Assembly (NCBI GenBank): GCA_016707205.1
Contig: JADJHZ010000007.1
Span: 1 to 64,000, forward strand
Length of the DNA stretch: 64,000 nt
Direction: 5' to 3'
Source of the DNA: Haliscomenobacter sp.
GTDB taxonomy: Bacteria; Bacteroidota; Bacteroidia; Chitinophagales; Saprospiraceae
Made by a program: the position numbers and the translations under genes. Positions 45,383 through 53,834 of this stretch are shown one piece after another. Below the pieces are notes generated by a model, which was not told the DNA's origin, made no database searches, and saw only the letters and a program-made list of their open reading frames with translations. Each line of letters opens with the position of its first letter. The first letter of the stretch is position 1.

Positions 45383-47239
45383 ATGAAATCAAGAACGCTT
45401 TTTGCTGCGGTTTTACTCCTGATAGGATGTATTCAGAATGTACAAGGGCAGGCGGAGATCCGCCGGGTGGAGCCTGCGTTTTGGTGGGCAGGTATGAAAA
45501 ACCCAAACGTACAATTGTTGGTGTACGGGCCGCAGATCAGCGAGCTGACGCCGGCCGTGAGCCATCCGGGAGTCATGTTGAAGCAAACGATCCGGACGGA
45601 GAATCCCAATTATCTGTTTATCGACCTGGATCTGACCGGAGCGAAACCCGGAACGTTTACCATTGATTTTCGGGACAAGGGCAAAACGGTGCGTTCCCAT
45701 ACGTATCGTTTGCTGGAGCGGGATAAGGCCTCTGCTCAGCGGAAAGGGTTTGACCCAACCGATGTAATGTACCTCATTACGCCCGACCGTTTCGCTAACG
45801 GAGATCCCTCCAACGACAATAAAGAAGGAATGTACGAGCGGCTGAACCGCGGTTTTGGAGGCGGGCGCCACGGAGGGGATATCAAAGGGATTGCCGATAA
45901 CCTGAATTATATCGCCGGCATGGGATTCACGGCGATCTGGCTTAACCCGCTGCTCGAAAACAACATGAAAGAATACTCCTACCACGGGTATTCCACTACC
46001 GATTTCTACAAGGTCGATTCCCGGTATGGAACGAACGAAGCGTATGTAGACCTGATCAAAAGAGCCCACAGCAAAGGCATCCAGATCATCATGGACATGA
46101 TCCTCAACCATTGCGGCTCCGAGCATTGGTGGATGAAGGATCTGCCTTCAAGGGACTGGATCAACAACGAGGGCAAATTTGCCCCAACCTCCCATCGCAT
46201 GGAGGTCGTCATGGATCCTTACGCTTCTTCCGCCGATAAAAAGTCGCATACCGATGGGTGGTTTGTTGAGACCATGCCCGACATGAACCAGCGCAACCCA
46301 TTGATGGCTACCTACCTGATCCAGAACACCATATGGTGGATCGAATACTCGGGGCTGGACGGGATCCGCATGGATACCTATCCGTATCCGGATGCCGGCT
46401 TTATGACGGCCTGGACTAAAGCGGTAATGGAGGAGTATCCCCATTTCAATATTGTTGGGGAAGTGTGGAACGGCAACCCCGCCATCGTATCTTATTGGCA
46501 GCGCGGAAAAATCAACCTGGACGGCTACGTATCTTACCTGCCCAGCTTGATGGATTTTCCCGTTCAGGAAGCGCTCGGAAGGGCTTTGCCCCAGAAGGAA
46601 ACCCGGTACGACAGCGGGTTGATCCTGCTCTACCGCATCATGGTAAACGACTTCCTGTATCCCGATGCGGCCAATCTGGTGGTTTTTCCCGATAACCACG
46701 ATATGGATCGTTTTTATACCCGGGTAGGCGAAAACCTGAATTGGTTCAGGCAAGGGGTGCTATTCCTGCTGACCACCCGGGGTATTCCCCAGATCTATTA
46801 CGGCTCCGAAGTACTGATGACGAACGCTCCCAGCGGAGACCACGGCTCCATCCGGTCCGATTTTCCGGGCGGATGGCCGGGGGATAAGGTCAACGCCTTC
46901 ACCGGACAGGGGCTATCCAAAGAAGCGGCCGAAACCCAGCAATGGATGAAAAAGCTGCTGAACTGGCGCAAGACCGCCTCGGCGGTACACCAGGGAAAAC
47001 TTATCCAGTTTGTCCCGGAAGACGGGGTATACGTATTTTTCCGGTATGACGAAAAACAGAAAGTGATGGTAATCGTCAACAAGAACGAGCAGCCTTACAG
47101 CCTGAAGCTCGACCGGTTTGCCGAAGTCCTTCAGGGCGCTGTTCAGGCATACGACGTGCTTGGAGGAAAATCCATTTCCCTTCAATCGGGCGCGCTTCCA
47201 CTTAACCCGGGAGAAGGGCTTTTGCTGGAAATTAAATAA
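45383..47239 (+). CDS. GH13 alpha-amylase family enzyme, secreted
   Basis: A 618-residue enzyme with signal peptide (..IQNVQGQ). Residues ~25-110 form a cyclomaltodextrinase-type N-terminal beta-sandwich, followed by the GH13 barrel with nucleophile Asp in GIRMDTYPYP (~residue 330), acid/base Glu in IVGEVW (~358) and transition-state Asp in DNHDMDRF (~437), and a C-terminal beta domain. It should cut alpha-1,4-glucans or maltodextrins in the periplasm or outer membrane. No SusC/SusD pair or maltose transporter is adjacent, so it is not part of a complete polysaccharide utilisation locus here. Confidence 0.92.
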   Translation: MKSRTLFAAVLLLIGCIQNVQGQAEIRRVEPAFWWAGMKNPNVQLLVYGPQISELTPAVSHPGVMLKQTIRTENPNYLFIDLDLTGAKPGTFTIDFRDKGKTVRSHTYRLLERDKASAQRKGFDPTDVMYLITPDRFANGDPSNDNKEGMYERLNRGFGGGRHGGDIKGIADNLNYIAGMGFTAIWLNPLLENNMKEYSYHGYSTTDFYKVDSRYGTNEAYVDLIKRAHSKGIQIIMDMILNHCGSEHWWMKDLPSRDWINNEGKFAPTSHRMEVVMDPYASSADKKSHTDGWFVETMPDMNQRNPLMATYLIQNTIWWIEYSGLDGIRMDTYPYPDAGFMTAWTKAVMEEYPHFNIVGEVWNGNPAIVSYWQRGKINLDGYVSYLPSLMDFPVQEALGRALPQKETRYDSGLILLYRIMVNDFLYPDAANLVVFPDNHDMDRFYTRVGENLNWFRQGVLFLLTTRGIPQIYYGSEVLMTNAPSGDHGSIRSDFPGGWPGDKVNAFTGQGLSKEAAETQQWMKKLLNWRKTASAVHQGKLIQFVPEDGVYVFFRYDEKQKVMVIVNKNEQPYSLKLDRFAEVLQGAVQAYDVLGGKSISLQSGALPLNPGEGLLLEIK

Positions 47240-47261
47240 AGCGTAAGGTAAAGATGCGAAC

Positions 47262-47296
47262 GCGAAGGGGTTTGGGAAATCCCCAAACCCCTTCGC
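47262..47296 (+). terminator. Perfect 15-bp hairpin after the GH13 gene
   Basis: GCGAAGGGGTTTGGG pairs exactly with 47282-47296 around a five-base loop, 23 bases after the GH13 stop. There is no T-run directly after it on the plus strand, so it is a stem that may protect or end the transcript rather than a textbook terminator. Confidence 0.55.
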
Positions 47297-47313
47297 ATCC
47301 AGGATAGGCGCAC

Positions 47314-47342
47314 AAAAAAAAGAGCATCCACGCAGGATGCTC
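47314..47342 (-). terminator. Rho-independent terminator, minus strand
   Basis: Stem GAGCATCC-N5-GGATGCTC (47322-47342) followed on the minus strand by eight T. It lies ~140 bases after the stop of the small membrane protein gene. Confidence 0.7.
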
Positions 47343-47481
47343 CGATATTCCCTAAAATCACCCGAATTATAGCTCTTACTTACCAAGTTTTTGTAAAAAC
47401 CTTGGTTGTTTTCTGATTCCAAAGTAACGACAGGCGCACCCCATTTTTAATGACTTTTGTCAGAGCCCTTCCTGATTTATG

Positions 47482-47763
47482 TCATTCCGAATATCCGGTG
47501 AGCAGAAGGATCGCCAGCAACAAAAAAATCACCCAACGGATTACTTTCCAGGTCTGGGGATGCCGGTGAAACGAAATGGCAAAACTTTCAACGAACAAAG
47601 CGGCGCCCAACGCCACCATCATCAGAAGGGCCCACTGGGATTCCCAGAGGTGAAAGACAAAGGCGCCTATTCCGATCACCACCGCAATGAGGGTATAGAT
47701 CCGGGTAGACCAACTCAGGTCGCGATGGAATTGCTTGAGGGTTTTTCGCTCCAAAATGGACAT
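47482..47763 (-). CDS. Small two- or three-helix membrane protein
   Basis: A 93-residue protein with a hydrophilic N terminus (MSILERKTLKQFHRDLSW), then three hydrophobic segments (IYTLIAVVIGIGAFVF, ALLMMVALGAALFV and VIRWVIFLLLAILLLTG). No family recognised. The Met at 47763 is preferred over one two codons upstream. Followed at some distance by a minus-strand terminator, which supports real transcription. Confidence 0.6.
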   Translation of the reverse strand: MSILERKTLKQFHRDLSWSTRIYTLIAVVIGIGAFVFHLWESQWALLMMVALGAALFVESFAISFHRHPQTWKVIRWVIFLLLAILLLTGYSE

Positions 47764-47860
47764 AATCATCGCTTTCCCTAAAAATACGTCGGTTTGGCGA
47801 TTAGCGCGCTGCGAAAAGTCAGGCGTTGGCGGTGAGAAAGGTCAGGAATAGCGGGCAAGC

Positions 47861-48757
47861 TTACCTTCGGCTGAGGTACACGCCACTCAGGATAAGGGCC
47901 ATGCCTCCAAGGTGGAGCCAGCTTAGCGCTTCTCCGTCGAGCAGGCCCCAGATTAAGGCTACCAGGGGCATCAAATAGGCGACGGTAGAACTAAATACCG
48001 GAGAAGTTTCCTGGATCAACCGAAAAAAAATGGCCGTTGCGGCCACGGTGCCTACCAGAGACAGGATTACAATGTAGCCCAGGGATTCCCAGGCTTGGGG
48101 GCTTTCCGTCATGCGGTGAAGAAAATCCGTTGCCCCTAAAAGGTAAATCATCAGCGGCACGCCAATCATACCAAAAGAGGCCGAGCTGATCAGGATGGAA
48201 CTCATATCGCGCAAATGCTTTCCAATGACGTTCGTGCTGGTAGCATAGCAAACTGCGGCGAGTATGATCAACAGCCCATAAGCGGTTTTTCCGTCAAAGC
48301 CCCCTTCATTGCCCAGCAAGATCAACAGCACCGCTCCGGCAAGACCCAGAAAAACCCCGGCTAGTTTGGACATGCCAAACCGGGCGTTAAAAAACAGCAC
48401 CCCAAGCAAAAAGGTAAACAACGGAGTCAGGGAGTTGAGCATGCCCGCCATGGCGCTGCTGATATGCACCTGGGCATTGGAGAATAAAAAAGCCGGGATC
48501 CCGCTTCCGGTAAGGCCTACGATTAACAGATAAGGCCATTTGGACCAGTCCATCCGTTTGCGGTACAGCACTAGCATTGGCACAAAAGCCAGCGTAGAAA
48601 TGGACAGGCGAAGACATGCAACCTGGGTAGGGGAAAACCCCTCCAGACCTTTCTTGATCAGAATAAACGAAGTACCCCAGATGAGGCTTAAACCTGCCAG
48701 GGTGACAAACGCCCTGGTTTTATCGAAGCCCTCAGAGGGGCCACTGCTTTTTTCCAC
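47861..48757 (-). CDS. EamA family drug/metabolite transporter
   Basis: A 298-residue DMT-superfamily transporter with ten predicted helices in two EamA repeats; hallmarks include LIWGTSFILIKKGLEGFSP at the start and VAYLMPLVALIWGLLDGEAL near the end. Substrate unknown. It lies 57 bases after purA on the same strand. Confidence 0.9.
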   Translation of the reverse strand: MEKSSGPSEGFDKTRAFVTLAGLSLIWGTSFILIKKGLEGFSPTQVACLRLSISTLAFVPMLVLYRKRMDWSKWPYLLIVGLTGSGIPAFLFSNAQVHISSAMAGMLNSLTPLFTFLLGVLFFNARFGMSKLAGVFLGLAGAVLLILLGNEGGFDGKTAYGLLIILAAVCYATSTNVIGKHLRDMSSILISSASFGMIGVPLMIYLLGATDFLHRMTESPQAWESLGYIVILSLVGTVAATAIFFRLIQETSPVFSSTVAYLMPLVALIWGLLDGEALSWLHLGGMALILSGVYLSRR

Positions 48758-48813
48758 AAGCCGCCTTATTTTGCCCTCCTTTCGGTCAGGCTTCGAACTA
48801 CCCTCAACAATGT

Positions 48814-50093
48814 TTATTTAAAATCGGACCGCACCAGGAGCTGGTCTCTTTCCGGCCCAATAGACACCATGGTGATGGGCACGTCGAGCTCCCTTTCCAG
48901 AAACGCCAGGAACTTCCGCGCCGGTTCAGGCGCATCGTCGAAATGGCGGCAGGAGGAGGTATCTTGCTGCCATCCTTCGAACGGGCGGTAGACTGGATCT
49001 ATGTCGGCGCCGCACAAATCAAAAGGAAGGTCTGTGGTTTCGGTTTGCCCGATCCGATACGCTACGCCGGCTTTGATCTCGGAGAATATATTCAATACAT
49101 CCAGTTTGGTCACGGCGAGCTGGGTCACTCCATTGATCATAATGGCGTATTTCAACTGGGGAAGGTCAATCCATCCGCAGCGGCGCGGCCTGCCGGTGGT
49201 GGCGCCGAATTCGCTGCCTTCGCGCCGGAGCAGTTCGCCGGTTTCATCCAGTAATTCAGTGGGGAAAGGCCCCGATCCCACCCGCGTGCAGTAGGCTTTG
49301 GTAATCCCGATGACTTCCCCGATTTTATCCGGTGAAACGCCCAAACCCGTACACACCCCTGCGGTAATCGTGTTGGAGGAAGTAACATAGGGGTAGGTCC
49401 CAAAATCGATATCGAGCATGGACCCTTGGGCGCCTTCCGCCAGAACCCGTTTGCCCTGAAGCAGGGCGCGGTGCAGGAAGTATTCTCCATCGACCAATTG
49501 GAGGCTTCGGAGCCGCTCCAGGCACGCAAACCATCTTTCTTCCTCCTTTTCCAGATCAAAATCTACTTCCGGATAAATACTTCCCAGGCTGAGGTGCTTT
49601 TCTTTCAGCGCCTGGTATTTTTTTTGGAAGCCGGGTTGGTCCAGATCGCCTACCCGCAACCCGTTGCGCCCGGTCTTATCCATATACGTAGGGCCAATGC
49701 CCCGCAGCGTAGAACCGATTTTTTCCTTGCCCTTGGCATTTTCGGAAGCCAGGTCCAGAAAACGATGGGTCGGCAGGATGAGGTGCGCTTTTTGGCAACG
49801 AACAGCCTGTCGCGATAATTCACCGGCACCGCGTCCAGCGCGTCCAACTCCCTGGACAGCGTAATGGGGTCCAAAACAACCCCGTTGCCGATGAGGTTCT
49901 GAAGGTTCTCCCGGAATATACCGGAAGGTATGGTATGGAGAACGTATTTCTTGCCATCGATTTTCAGCGTATGCCCGGCATTGGGGCCTCCCTGGAAACG
50001 GGCAACCATATCGTATTGGGGGGCGAGGTAATCTACGATTTTCCCTTTGCCTTCATCTCCCCATTGCAAGCCAAGTAGAACGTCAATTTGCAT
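48814..50093 (-). CDS. purA: Adenylosuccinate synthetase, frameshifted
   Basis: PurA joins IMP and aspartate with GTP hydrolysis in AMP synthesis. The N-terminal frame from 50093 begins MQIDVLLGLQWGDEGKGK, the GTP-binding loop with catalytic Asp, and includes NAGHT. The rest (VLAEGAQGSMLDIDFGTYPYVTSS, ATTGRPRRCGWID, the C-terminal nucleotide region) is in another frame ending at 48814. The break is a five-T run on the plus strand (49789-49793); one extra base gives LFVAKKAHLILPTHRFLD across the join and 426 residues, exactly PurA size. Since purA is normally essential, a sequence error is the best explanation. Confidence 0.92.
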
Positions 50094-50164
50094 ATCGAGT
50101 GGGTTAGGAGGATAAACGATTTTCTACGTGGTTTCAATAATTAGACTTATTGAGATGGGTCAGC

Positions 50165-50250
50165 GTGGTGGGAAAACGGAGCTATTTTCTGTCCATGCGA
50201 AGGCTTTTGAGGGAGCATCCCGATAGCTATCGGGACATAACCGAAAAAAG
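50165..50250. repeat. Copy B of the GAAGGCTTTTGAGGG element with nested palindrome
   Basis: Shares GTGGTGGGAAAA, GCGAAGGCTTTTGAGGG and ACCGAAAAAA in order with 25500-25580. Between them lies the perfect 18-base palindrome TCCCGATAGCTATCGGGA (50218-50235), absent from copy A except for an ATAGCC trace. Lies in the 442-base gene-free interval upstream of purA; the rest of that interval shows no gene. Confidence 0.5.
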
Positions 50251-50316
50251 GCGCAGTGTGGGCAGAAAAGAACCCTTTTTAACCCGCGCTGATTCCCATC
50301 GCAACAAGTCTATTAT

Positions 50317-50353
50317 AAAAACCTAGGGGAATGCATTGCTCCTCTAGGTTTTT
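50317..50353 (-). terminator. Bidirectional terminator after fur
   Basis: AAAAACCTAGGGGA (50317-50330) pairs with TCCTCTAGGTTTTT (50340-50353) with one G-T position. The stem carries A and T runs on its sides, giving termination in either direction; it lies about 180 bases past the fur stop. Confidence 0.65.
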
Positions 50354-50535
50354 ACCGATTATTCACCTTAAATGAATGCAGCTCATCGCGAGAAACCAGA
50401 ATATTAGCGTTTAAAGCGCCAAGTTAGAGAAATATACCAAAATACAGAGGGTTCAATTTTAAAACACCCCAAAACGCTATATTTTGGGTATGAGCCGGCA
50501 GGAACCGCTTGGGAACAGCGCTCACCGGAATAGGT

Positions 50536-51045
50536 TCATTTCCCGGTTTCCTGTTTTTCTATTTCAACAGGCGAAGGCTTCGCCGTGCGCTCACAGGCGC
50601 CATTGCATTGACCGTAAAGATTAAGAGAGTGGTGCGTCACGGTGAATTTCAGCAATTCGCCCATCATGTTTTTGACCTGTTGAATCCGCGGATCGCAAAA
50701 TTCCAGGACCTTCCCGCAGTCTATGCAGATCAAGTGGTCGTGTTGTTTGTACCCATACGACTTTTCGTACTGGGCCAGGTTTTTGCCGAACTGGTGTTTT
50801 GTGACCAGATCGCAGCTGACCAGCAATTCCAGGGTGTTGTACACCGTAGCGCGGCTAACCCGGTAGTTCTTGTTTTTCATGTGGATATACAAAGCCTCTG
50901 CGTCGAAATGGTCGGTGCGTTTGTAAATTTCCTCCAGGATGGCGAAGCGTTCCGGGGTTTTGCGGAAGCTATGCTGTTCGAGGTAGTGCGCAAAAATATT
51001 TTTTACCTCTTTGACCACGTCTTCGGTTTTGCGTTCTGATGCCAT
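50536..51045 (-). CDS. Fur family metal/peroxide-responsive regulator
   Basis: A 169-residue Fur-family repressor: winged helix with RKTPERFAILEEI and SRATVYNTLELLVSCDLV, then the dimerisation domain with HDHLICIDCGKVLEF, containing the conserved metal-site His-X-His and CxxC-type cysteines (CIDC; a second pair may be CNGAC). Subtype (Fur, PerR, Zur) cannot be fixed from sequence alone. A palindrome 19-37 bases upstream of the start may be its own operator. It lies in the same direction as relA/spoT, 55 bases downstream of it. Confidence 0.9.
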   Translation of the reverse strand: MASERKTEDVVKEVKNIFAHYLEQHSFRKTPERFAILEEIYKRTDHFDAEALYIHMKNKNYRVSRATVYNTLELLVSCDLVTKHQFGKNLAQYEKSYGYKQHDHLICIDCGKVLEFCDPRIQQVKNMMGELLKFTVTHHSLNLYGQCNGACERTAKPSPVEIEKQETGK

Positions 51046-51063
51046 GCGTATGTTTTGCGATTC

Positions 51064-51082
51064 GAATTGAGAACAACAATTC
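51064..51082. promoter_or_regulatory. 19-base inverted repeat upstream of the Fur-family gene
   Basis: Perfect GAATTG-N7-CAATTC, 19 bases ahead of the start codon and between the relA/spoT stop and fur. It is not the classical Fur or PerR consensus, but size and position fit an autoregulatory operator. Confidence 0.35.
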
Positions 51083-51099
51083 AGCAGTAAAAGATTAGG

Positions 51100-53418
51100 T
51101 TAATAATCCACCCGTGTTACGGAGGAGATATTATCCAGATTTTGCAGGGCCCGGATAGCCAGATTCAACTGGTCGGTGTTCCGGACTTTGAGTTTGATGG
51201 TTCCTTCGTAATACCCTTCGTCCCCTTCGATGGAAAAGGAGCGGATGTCGAGTCCGAGCTGGGTGGAGATCTGGTGGGTCAGGCGTTCGATTACGCCGGG
51301 CCCGCTGTCGATTCCGGTGATTCGGAGTTCGGCGATGAAGGTGACGTCGTTGCTGAAGACCCATTCGGCTTTCATGATCCGGTAGCCGTAGTTGGCCATG
51401 AGGTTGGTGGCGTTGGGGCAGCTGGTCCGGTGGATTTTGAGGCCTGCGTTGGCGGTCAGGTAGGCAAAAATATCGTCGCCTTGCACGGGGTTGCAGCAAC
51501 TGGCGACGCTGTAATGGTAACGTTCGGCGGGTTCTCCGTTGATAAGCAGCCGGGGTTTGAGACCGAGTTTGCGCTGAGCTTCTTCGCGGGATGCGGCGCC
51601 GTTGCTGACTTCCAGGGCCGGCCCAAGAGTGGCTTCGGGTTTAAATTCGACCAGTTTGCTATTATCAACCCGAAAATTTTTAAAGATTTCCGGTATCGAC
51701 CGTTCCTCGATGGCGATGGTGTAGAACAGATCGATTTTTGAGGGATAACCGTAAAATTTGATCAGGGTTTCGATAGATTCGTCAAAGTCGACGCGCAGGT
51801 GCTTCAGCTTGCGTTCCAGCGCTTCTTTGCCGATCTCCCCTTTTTTCCGCTTTTCTTCTTTCATGGCGGACCGGATCTTGGCTTTGGCTTTCCCGGTGAC
51901 CACCATTTTGTCCCAGTCTTCGCTGGGTTTTTGGTTTTTGCTGGTAAGGATCTGGACCTGGTCTCCATTTTTTAGCACGTAACCCATGGGAACGAGCTTG
52001 TTGTTGACCTTGATGGAGACGCAGTGGTAGCCAATATCGGTGTGGATGCTGAAGGCAAAGTCAAGGGCGGTAGCGCCTTTAGGGAGGATCTTCATGTCGC
52101 CCTTGGGGGTATAGACGTAGACTTCCTCGCTGAAGAGGTTATTGGCTTTAAAATCGACGAGGAATTCGATAGCGTCGTTGGTTGGATCTTCCAGAATTTC
52201 CCGGACGCTGTCGAGCCAGCGTTCGTAGACATCCGGGGTATTGGAAATGCCTTTGTATTTCCAGTGGGCGGCATAACCCCGTTCGGCGATTTCGTCCATG
52301 CGCTGCGTGCGGATCTGCACTTCCACATAGCGCCCTGCGGGGCCGATCACGGTGGTGTGAAGGGATTCGTAGCCATTGGATTTAGGCACGGTGATCCAGT
52401 CTTTTAGTCGTTCGGGCAAGGGCGTATGGACGTCGGTGACGATCGAGTAGGCTTGCCAGCAGGACAACTTTTCCTTGTCGATGGGAACTTCCAGGATGAT
52501 GCGGATGGCGAACAAGTCGAAGATCTCCGTCAACGGCACGCGTTTGGATTTGATTTTTTTCCAGATGGAATAAATCGATTTCGGCCTTCCCAGAATTCGG
52601 TAGGTATAGCCCATCTCGTCGAGGTGCGGGCGGAGGGGGCCGATGAAGGCTTCGATGTATTGTTCGCGTTCTTGTTTGGTTTCGTTGATCTGCCGCGCAA
52701 TGTCCTGGTATTCTTCCGGTTCGGTGATCTTCATGCAAAGATCGAGGAACTCCGTTTTGATATTGTATAAGCCGAGGCGATGCGCGAGCGGAGCATAGAT
52801 AAAGCTCGTTTCTGCAGCAATTTTCAACTGTTTGTGCCGGGGCATGGAGCCCAGGGTGCGCATGTTGTGGAGGCGGTCGGCCATTTTGATGAGCACCACG
52901 CGAACATCTTCGACCAGGGTGCTGAGTACTTTTTTGAAGTTTTCCGCCTGCGGGCTTTCCAGGTTATAGGCGCCGTCGAGTTTGGTCAGTCCGTCGACTA
53001 TACTGGTAACCCGCTCGCCGAACTGGGCCTGAATTTCTTCCAGGGTCACGTCGGTGTCCTCCACCACATCGTGGAGAAGGGCCGCAACAATGGCTGTAGG
53101 CCCAAGGCCGATCTCTTCCGCGCAGATCCGGGCCACCGCAATGGGGTGGAGGATGTACGGTTCTCCCGATTTCCGGCGTTGCTCGCTATGCGCCTTTACG
53201 GCCATTTCATACGCCTTCCGGATGCTGCGGCTGTCGTCTTCTTCCAACGGAGATTTGATCGATCGAAGCAGTTGCCGGTAGGCATCCTGGATCAGTTTCT
53301 TGTCGTCGTCCTGAATTTGAATCGTTTCTGGCATTGCCTTTTCTGTTGGTATATGCTCCGGTATCAAAAGGCCCGCCTGCCTTTTTTTCTCTCCGGAGTT
53401 CTTCTTAGAATAACGCAT
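51100..53418 (-). CDS. Bifunctional (p)ppGpp synthetase/hydrolase RelA/SpoT
   Basis: A 772-residue Rel-type alarmone enzyme. The order is HD hydrolase (HPIAVARICAEEIGLGP, LLHDVVEDTD), synthetase (with the family motif NGYESLHTTVIGP), TGS (DFAFSIHTDIGYHC) and a C-terminal ACT domain. Retention of the HDxxED motif shows hydrolase activity is kept, so it is of the bifunctional Rel/SpoT type, the usual form in this phylum. An in-frame Met (MPETIQ) 28 codons in could be the real start, since the first residues are not conserved-looking. Confidence 0.92.
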   Translation of the reverse strand: MRYSKKNSGEKKRQAGLLIPEHIPTEKAMPETIQIQDDDKKLIQDAYRQLLRSIKSPLEEDDSRSIRKAYEMAVKAHSEQRRKSGEPYILHPIAVARICAEEIGLGPTAIVAALLHDVVEDTDVTLEEIQAQFGERVTSIVDGLTKLDGAYNLESPQAENFKKVLSTLVEDVRVVLIKMADRLHNMRTLGSMPRHKQLKIAAETSFIYAPLAHRLGLYNIKTEFLDLCMKITEPEEYQDIARQINETKQEREQYIEAFIGPLRPHLDEMGYTYRILGRPKSIYSIWKKIKSKRVPLTEIFDLFAIRIILEVPIDKEKLSCWQAYSIVTDVHTPLPERLKDWITVPKSNGYESLHTTVIGPAGRYVEVQIRTQRMDEIAERGYAAHWKYKGISNTPDVYERWLDSVREILEDPTNDAIEFLVDFKANNLFSEEVYVYTPKGDMKILPKGATALDFAFSIHTDIGYHCVSIKVNNKLVPMGYVLKNGDQVQILTSKNQKPSEDWDKMVVTGKAKAKIRSAMKEEKRKKGEIGKEALERKLKHLRVDFDESIETLIKFYGYPSKIDLFYTIAIEERSIPEIFKNFRVDNSKLVEFKPEATLGPALEVSNGAASREEAQRKLGLKPRLLINGEPAERYHYSVASCCNPVQGDDIFAYLTANAGLKIHRTSCPNATNLMANYGYRIMKAEWVFSNDVTFIAELRITGIDSGPGVIERLTHQISTQLGLDIRSFSIEGDEGYYEGTIKLKVRNTDQLNLAIRALQNLDNISSVTRVDY

Positions 53419-53613
53419 GATCTATATACTTTGCCGCCTGTTGATAGTTTTTGGAGCCCAGATTGGCTATTTAGGAAAAAGATTATAAATTTGCATCGCT
53501 TTTTTCGAAAGCGGGTAAAAAATTGTTCTGTGTTGAAGCAATCCGGACGATTGGCCAGACCCCTGGGTTAACCTCCTGTTTTTGAAAGGCTGTTAGCCGG
53601 AATTTATGCCAGA

Positions 53614-53695
53614 GCGGGTATGGCGAAATTGGTAGACGCGCTAGACTTAGGATCTAGTGCCGCAAGGCGTGGGGGTTCGAGTCCCTCTACCCGCA
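53614..53695 (+). tRNA. tRNA-Leu (anticodon UAG)
   Basis: An 82-base gene: acceptor arms GCGGGTA and TACCCGC pair perfectly, the anticodon stem is CTAGA/TCTAG with loop CTTAGGA giving anticodon TAG at 53648-53650, there is a long variable arm typical of leucine tRNA, and the T arm GGGGGTTCGAGTCCCTC is standard. The 3' CCA is not encoded (ACCG follows). Confidence 0.95.
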
Positions 53696-53834
53696 CCGGT
53701 TCGTTTAATAGTTAGAGCAATTCGACCAGGGGTAAAGTTCCTTCCGTCGTATGTTTAAGCGCCAGATCACAACTACCTGAAAAAAAGGCTTTCATTGGGT
53801 TTCGATCGCCCGCCAAACTTTCCGTCACCTTTAA

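Noticed and set aside
51064..51082. Classical Fur box
   Set aside because: GAATTG-N7-CAATTC does not match the GATAAT-type hexamer pattern; kept only as an unspecified palindrome.
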